In this document: positions 61,659 to 64,000 of the stretch, one piece after another
Layout of the letters: every line of letters starts with the position of its first letter
How positions within the stretch are numbered: position 1 is the stretch's first letter
NCBI GenBank assembly: GCA_046350895.1
Contig: JAXLZL010000004.1
Location: 1-64,000, forward strand
Source of the DNA: HK-STAS-PATE-2 sp046350895
GTDB lineage: Bacteria > Patescibacteriota > Patescibacteriia > 2-12-FULL-60-25
Reading direction: 5' to 3'
DNA length: 64,000 bases
Translations under genes and position numbers: made by a program
Notes under the pieces: model-generated
The model's database searches: none
What the model was told of the DNA's origin: nothing
The model's input: only the letters and a program-made list of their open reading frames with translations

Positions 61659-62402
61659 TTATTTGCTTGCGCCGGCAGCCTGAATGGCGGCCTTGAGCTG
61701 AGCGTATGGCACCGCACCAGAGATAAGCGAACCGTTAACAAAGGTTGCTGGAGTACCTTCGACACCTGCCGCCGAACCCTCGGTCGTGTCCGTGTTTACG
61801 CGTTTGGCCATCTCGCCAGAGTTGAGACACTTGGTGAAATTACCTTCGTTAATGCCGAGGCTCTTCGCGATATCGATATAGGTCTGGGTGCCGAGCGACT
61901 CTTGCTTGGCAAAGAGTTGGTCGTGCATCTGCCAGAACTTGTCTTCACCGCCGAGCTTGGCGGCACATTCGGATGCTTCTGCAGCCTTTTGCGCTTCAGG
62001 ATGAATCGCCGAAAGTGGGTAGTGGCGATAAACCAAGCGGACGTCTTGAGGGAAGTCTTTTAAAGCGCTTTCAATTGAAGGCGTGTGGCGTTGGCAGAAT
62101 GGGCACTGAAAATCGGAGTATTCGATCAAGGTGACCTTGGCATTCTTACTACCTTTGATGTGGTCAACTTTTTCGTCTACCGGTTTAACAGGGCCAGCTG
62201 GAGCCGATGGCTGGGTAGGATCATTGGCCGTTGGAACGGTTGGGTTATTTGCTGCGAGCGAACCGCCGCTTGGCAATTTGCCACCAGCGAGAAGGGCAAA
62301 CGTGAGGCCAAAACCGATAACCGCCGAAACCGCTACGCCGAGAAAAAGACCCGAGAAAAACATGGTCTTTGCACCGCCGTCAAAAAATGAGCCTTGGGAC
62401 AT
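61659..62402 (-). CDS. DsbA-like thiol-disulfide oxidoreductase, membrane-anchored
   Basis: 247 residues: N-terminal anchor (FFSGLFLGVAVSAVIGFGL), a Pro/Thr-rich linker and a DsbA-type thioredoxin domain. The active site is CPFC in YSDFQCPFCQRHTP; the cis-Pro loop is EGTPATFVNG. It would catalyse disulfide formation outside the membrane. Paralogous with the next gene (62475-63128); the two plus a thioredoxin reductase form a redox cluster. Confidence 0.9.
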   Translation of the reverse strand: MSQGSFFDGGAKTMFFSGLFLGVAVSAVIGFGLTFALLAGGKLPSGGSLAANNPTVPTANDPTQPSAPAGPVKPVDEKVDHIKGSKNAKVTLIEYSDFQCPFCQRHTPSIESALKDFPQDVRLVYRHYPLSAIHPEAQKAAEASECAAKLGGEDKFWQMHDQLFAKQESLGTQTYIDIAKSLGINEGNFTKCLNSGEMAKRVNTDTTEGSAAGVEGTPATFVNGSLISGAVPYAQLKAAIQAAGASK

Positions 62403-62474
62403 ATGTGTTGAGTTACGTACTAAAGTGGTACGAGGGTAACAAGTGAGAGTGAATTATTGAAGATTTTGTCAATC

Positions 62475-63128
62475 CTACTTGGCCAAAGCCGCATTCAGGA
62501 TGCGGTCCCAGTCCGAAGCGGTAATGCCGTTATAGACCTGGCCACCGACAATGAAGGTCGGCGTGGCACGCACGTTATTGCGATTACCTTCGGCCACATC
62601 GTCCATGACGACGTTGTCATATTTTTTGTCAGCGAAGCATTGGGCGAATTGCTCGACATTGATGCCAACGGTCGATGCATAGGACTTATAGGCGTCCTTG
62701 AGGTCTGAGAGACCTTGCCAAACCGTCTGGTTGCTGTAGAGCTGTTCGGTGTACTCCCAGAATTTGCCTTGCTCTTTGGCGCATCGCGCTGCATTGGCGG
62801 CATTGCGGGCATTTGGGTGAATGCTCATGAGCGGAAAGTCGTTCCACACGAATTTGACGCGGTCGCCGAAGGTTTCGATGGCATGCTTCAAGCCCGGTTC
62901 GGCTGCTTTGCAAGCAGGACACTGCAAATCGCTGTAGATCTGCACGACCACCGTTGAACTGGTATTGCCCGTGATTGGCGCATTGTCATCGTTGAACGTC
63001 AGGTTGCCCGCTGTTTGGCCCGGACCTTCGGACGGCAAGCTGACCAATGCCCAGGTCAAAATGCCAAAGATCGAGGCGACGGCAACAACGGTACCGATGA
63101 TTAATCCTTTATTTGATGTTTCTTGCAT
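62475..63128 (-). CDS. DsbA-like thiol-disulfide oxidoreductase, membrane-anchored
   Basis: 217 residues: N-terminal anchor (GLIIGTVVAVASIFGILTW), then a DsbA-type domain with CPAC in YSDLQCPACKAAEP and cis-Pro loop RATPTFIVGG. CPAC instead of CPFC suggests a different redox potential from its paralogue. Start at 63128; a start six codons upstream is possible. Lies between trxB and the other DsbA-like gene. Confidence 0.9.
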   Translation of the reverse strand: MQETSNKGLIIGTVVAVASIFGILTWALVSLPSEGPGQTAGNLTFNDDNAPITGNTSSTVVVQIYSDLQCPACKAAEPGLKHAIETFGDRVKFVWNDFPLMSIHPNARNAANAARCAKEQGKFWEYTEQLYSNQTVWQGLSDLKDAYKSYASTVGINVEQFAQCFADKKYDNVVMDDVAEGNRNNVRATPTFIVGGQVYNGITASDWDRILNAALAK

Positions 63129-63152
63129 ACGGCCAGATTGTGGCAAATGGGA

Positions 63153-64000
63153 TTAGAGATGTGAAGGATGGCTTTGCAAATAACGAATGATGTCAATAGC
63201 GGCACGCGAGCCATCGCCAACGGCAACGGCGACCTGCTTGACCGGCGTGCTTGTCACGTCGCCCGCCGACCAAATGCCATCAACATTCGTCCTGCCAACC
63301 GCGTCAACGAGAATCTCTCCTTGCGGATTCTTGCCGACGATGGACGCCATGCCTGACTGCGGCATGAGACCGACCTCAATAAACGCATCACGCACCGTTA
63401 ACGACATTTCTTTGCCGTACTGCTCGTAGGCAATAGCCTCGAGAACCTTCTCGCCTTCAAACCTTACCGTAGCCGCGTTGGTCAGCACCTGGATTTTTGG
63501 ATGCTGTTCGCAACGCGACTTCATTACGGCATCACCCGAGAGCTCGGGGTTGATGGTGAGGATGGTGACCTTGTCAGCATATTGCGCCAACAAAAGCGCA
63601 GCATCCATGGCAGAGTTACCGCCACCAATGACAGCCACCTCACGGCCGGCCGTAAGGGGCGCCTCACAGGTCGCGCAATAGGTCACGCCATTGCCATAAA
63701 GCCGTTCTTCGCCGGGCACATGCAGCTTGCGGTGCTCTGCGCCCGTCGCGATGAGGACGGTTACTGTTTGATACGTGCGTACGGCGGTCTTTATTTCAAA
63801 TCCGCCCGGGATCTTCTTGATGTCGAGCACCGGCTCTTGTTCAAAAAGATCCATGGCTTTGCGGTAGTCTTCGAGATGTTTTTGAAAAAGCTCGACGAGC
63901 TGAATGCCATTAACGCGGTGGATACCGAGATAATTTTCAACATCGTTCGACCAAATGACTTGGCCGCCTAGCTGGCCGGCAAACATCGCAAACGACAGCT
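63153..64000 (-). CDS. trxB: thioredoxin reductase, 5' end beyond the window
   Basis: The C-terminal about 280 residues of a TrxB-type flavoprotein. Redox pair CATC in YCATCEAPLTAG, NADPH site VIGGGNSAMDAALLLAQYA, the FAD end DGIWSAGDVTSTPVKQVAVA. The N-terminal FAD loop lies past 64000; GQLGGQVIWSNDVENYLG at the edge follows the expected start by about 40 residues. CATC resembles the usual CATCDG. It probably drives cytoplasmic reduction, opposite in direction to the exported DsbA-like proteins. Confidence 0.92.
   Translation of the reverse strand, partial: LSFAMFAGQLGGQVIWSNDVENYLGIHRVNGIQLVELFQKHLEDYRKAMDLFEQEPVLDIKKIPGGFEIKTAVRTYQTVTVLIATGAEHRKLHVPGEERLYGNGVTYCATCEAPLTAGREVAVIGGGNSAMDAALLLAQYADKVTILTINPELSGDAVMKSRCEQHPKIQVLTNAATVRFEGEKVLEAIAYEQYGKEMSLTVRDAFIEVGLMPQSGMASIVGKNPQGEILVDAVGRTNVDGIWSAGDVTSTPVKQVAVAVGDGSRAAIDIIRYLQSHPSHL

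Overview
This window looks like a chromosomal segment of a Candidate Phyla Radiation (Patescibacteria) bacterium, perhaps near the Uhrbacteria/Magasanikbacteria (inferred from protein character; no marker phylogeny was possible). Pointers are the MurG with a GGGTMGPVTP glycine loop, a membrane-anchored Clp ATPase with a zinc ribbon, a secreted protein with the KRYVFPNE-type domain typical of CPR surface proteins, a short UvrC, and little biosynthesis beyond cell wall and isoprenoids. TGA, TAA and TAG all act as stops, so the code is standard. Most genes lie on the minus strand in tight runs with overlapping or touching start and stop codons.

Layout. 0-5 kb: small accessory genes, tRNA-Asn, an ABC-F ATPase. 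4.6-10 kb: rpoD, dnaG, uvrB. 10-18 kb: two small membrane proteins, a Dus tRNA modification enzyme, an M23 peptidase, gltX, and an envelope run (glycosyltransferase 4 - murD - wecG/tagA). 18-20 kb: secreted unknown, tRNA-Lys, unknown. 20-30 kb: the most notable block. A photolyase and a UbiA-type (lycopene elongase-like) prenyltransferase flank crtI-crtB-crtE, which continue without a gap from murG-ftsW-mraY and a NifU-like gene. 30-37 kb: rpmA, uppS, folD, an amino acid permease, dnaB, ybaB, recR, NUDIX genes. 37-45 kb: rplU, DUF192, a WecA-like transferase, a membrane ClpC-like AAA+ protein with a small membrane partner, and mraZ-rsmH-ftsL-like behind an MraZ operator. 45-55 kb: a paralogous pair of anchored extracellular proteins, uvrC, uvrA, and a two-domain surface protein. 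55-60 kb: a GC-rich foreign-looking gene, then a stretch where every gene is broken by many small indels (guanylate kinase-like, PIF1-like helicase, GIY-YIG, TfoX-N, methyltransferase, transglutaminase-like). 60-64 kb: hydrolase, tRNA-Ser, DUF1761 protein, two DsbA-like oxidoreductases and a thioredoxin reductase cut by the window end.

How the genes fit together. The crt genes plus the UbiA protein imply geranylgeranyl diphosphate -> phytoene -> lycopene -> probably a C50 acyclic carotenoid. With the photolyase and all three of UvrA, UvrB and UvrC, this suggests a cell exposed to sunlight. The pigment genes share a run with peptidoglycan and division genes, so membrane pigment, lipid carrier and wall synthesis may be co-expressed.

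Two general points. First, many housekeeping genes have a recognisable -10 box only 6-14 bases before the ATG, so their mRNAs are likely leaderless, whereas the accessory unknown genes have strong Shine-Dalgarno sites. Second, at least a dozen genes, several of them essential (murG, ftsW, folD), carry single frameshifts, often at homopolymers. These are most simply assembly or sequencing indels; such genes are annotated here over their full natural span.
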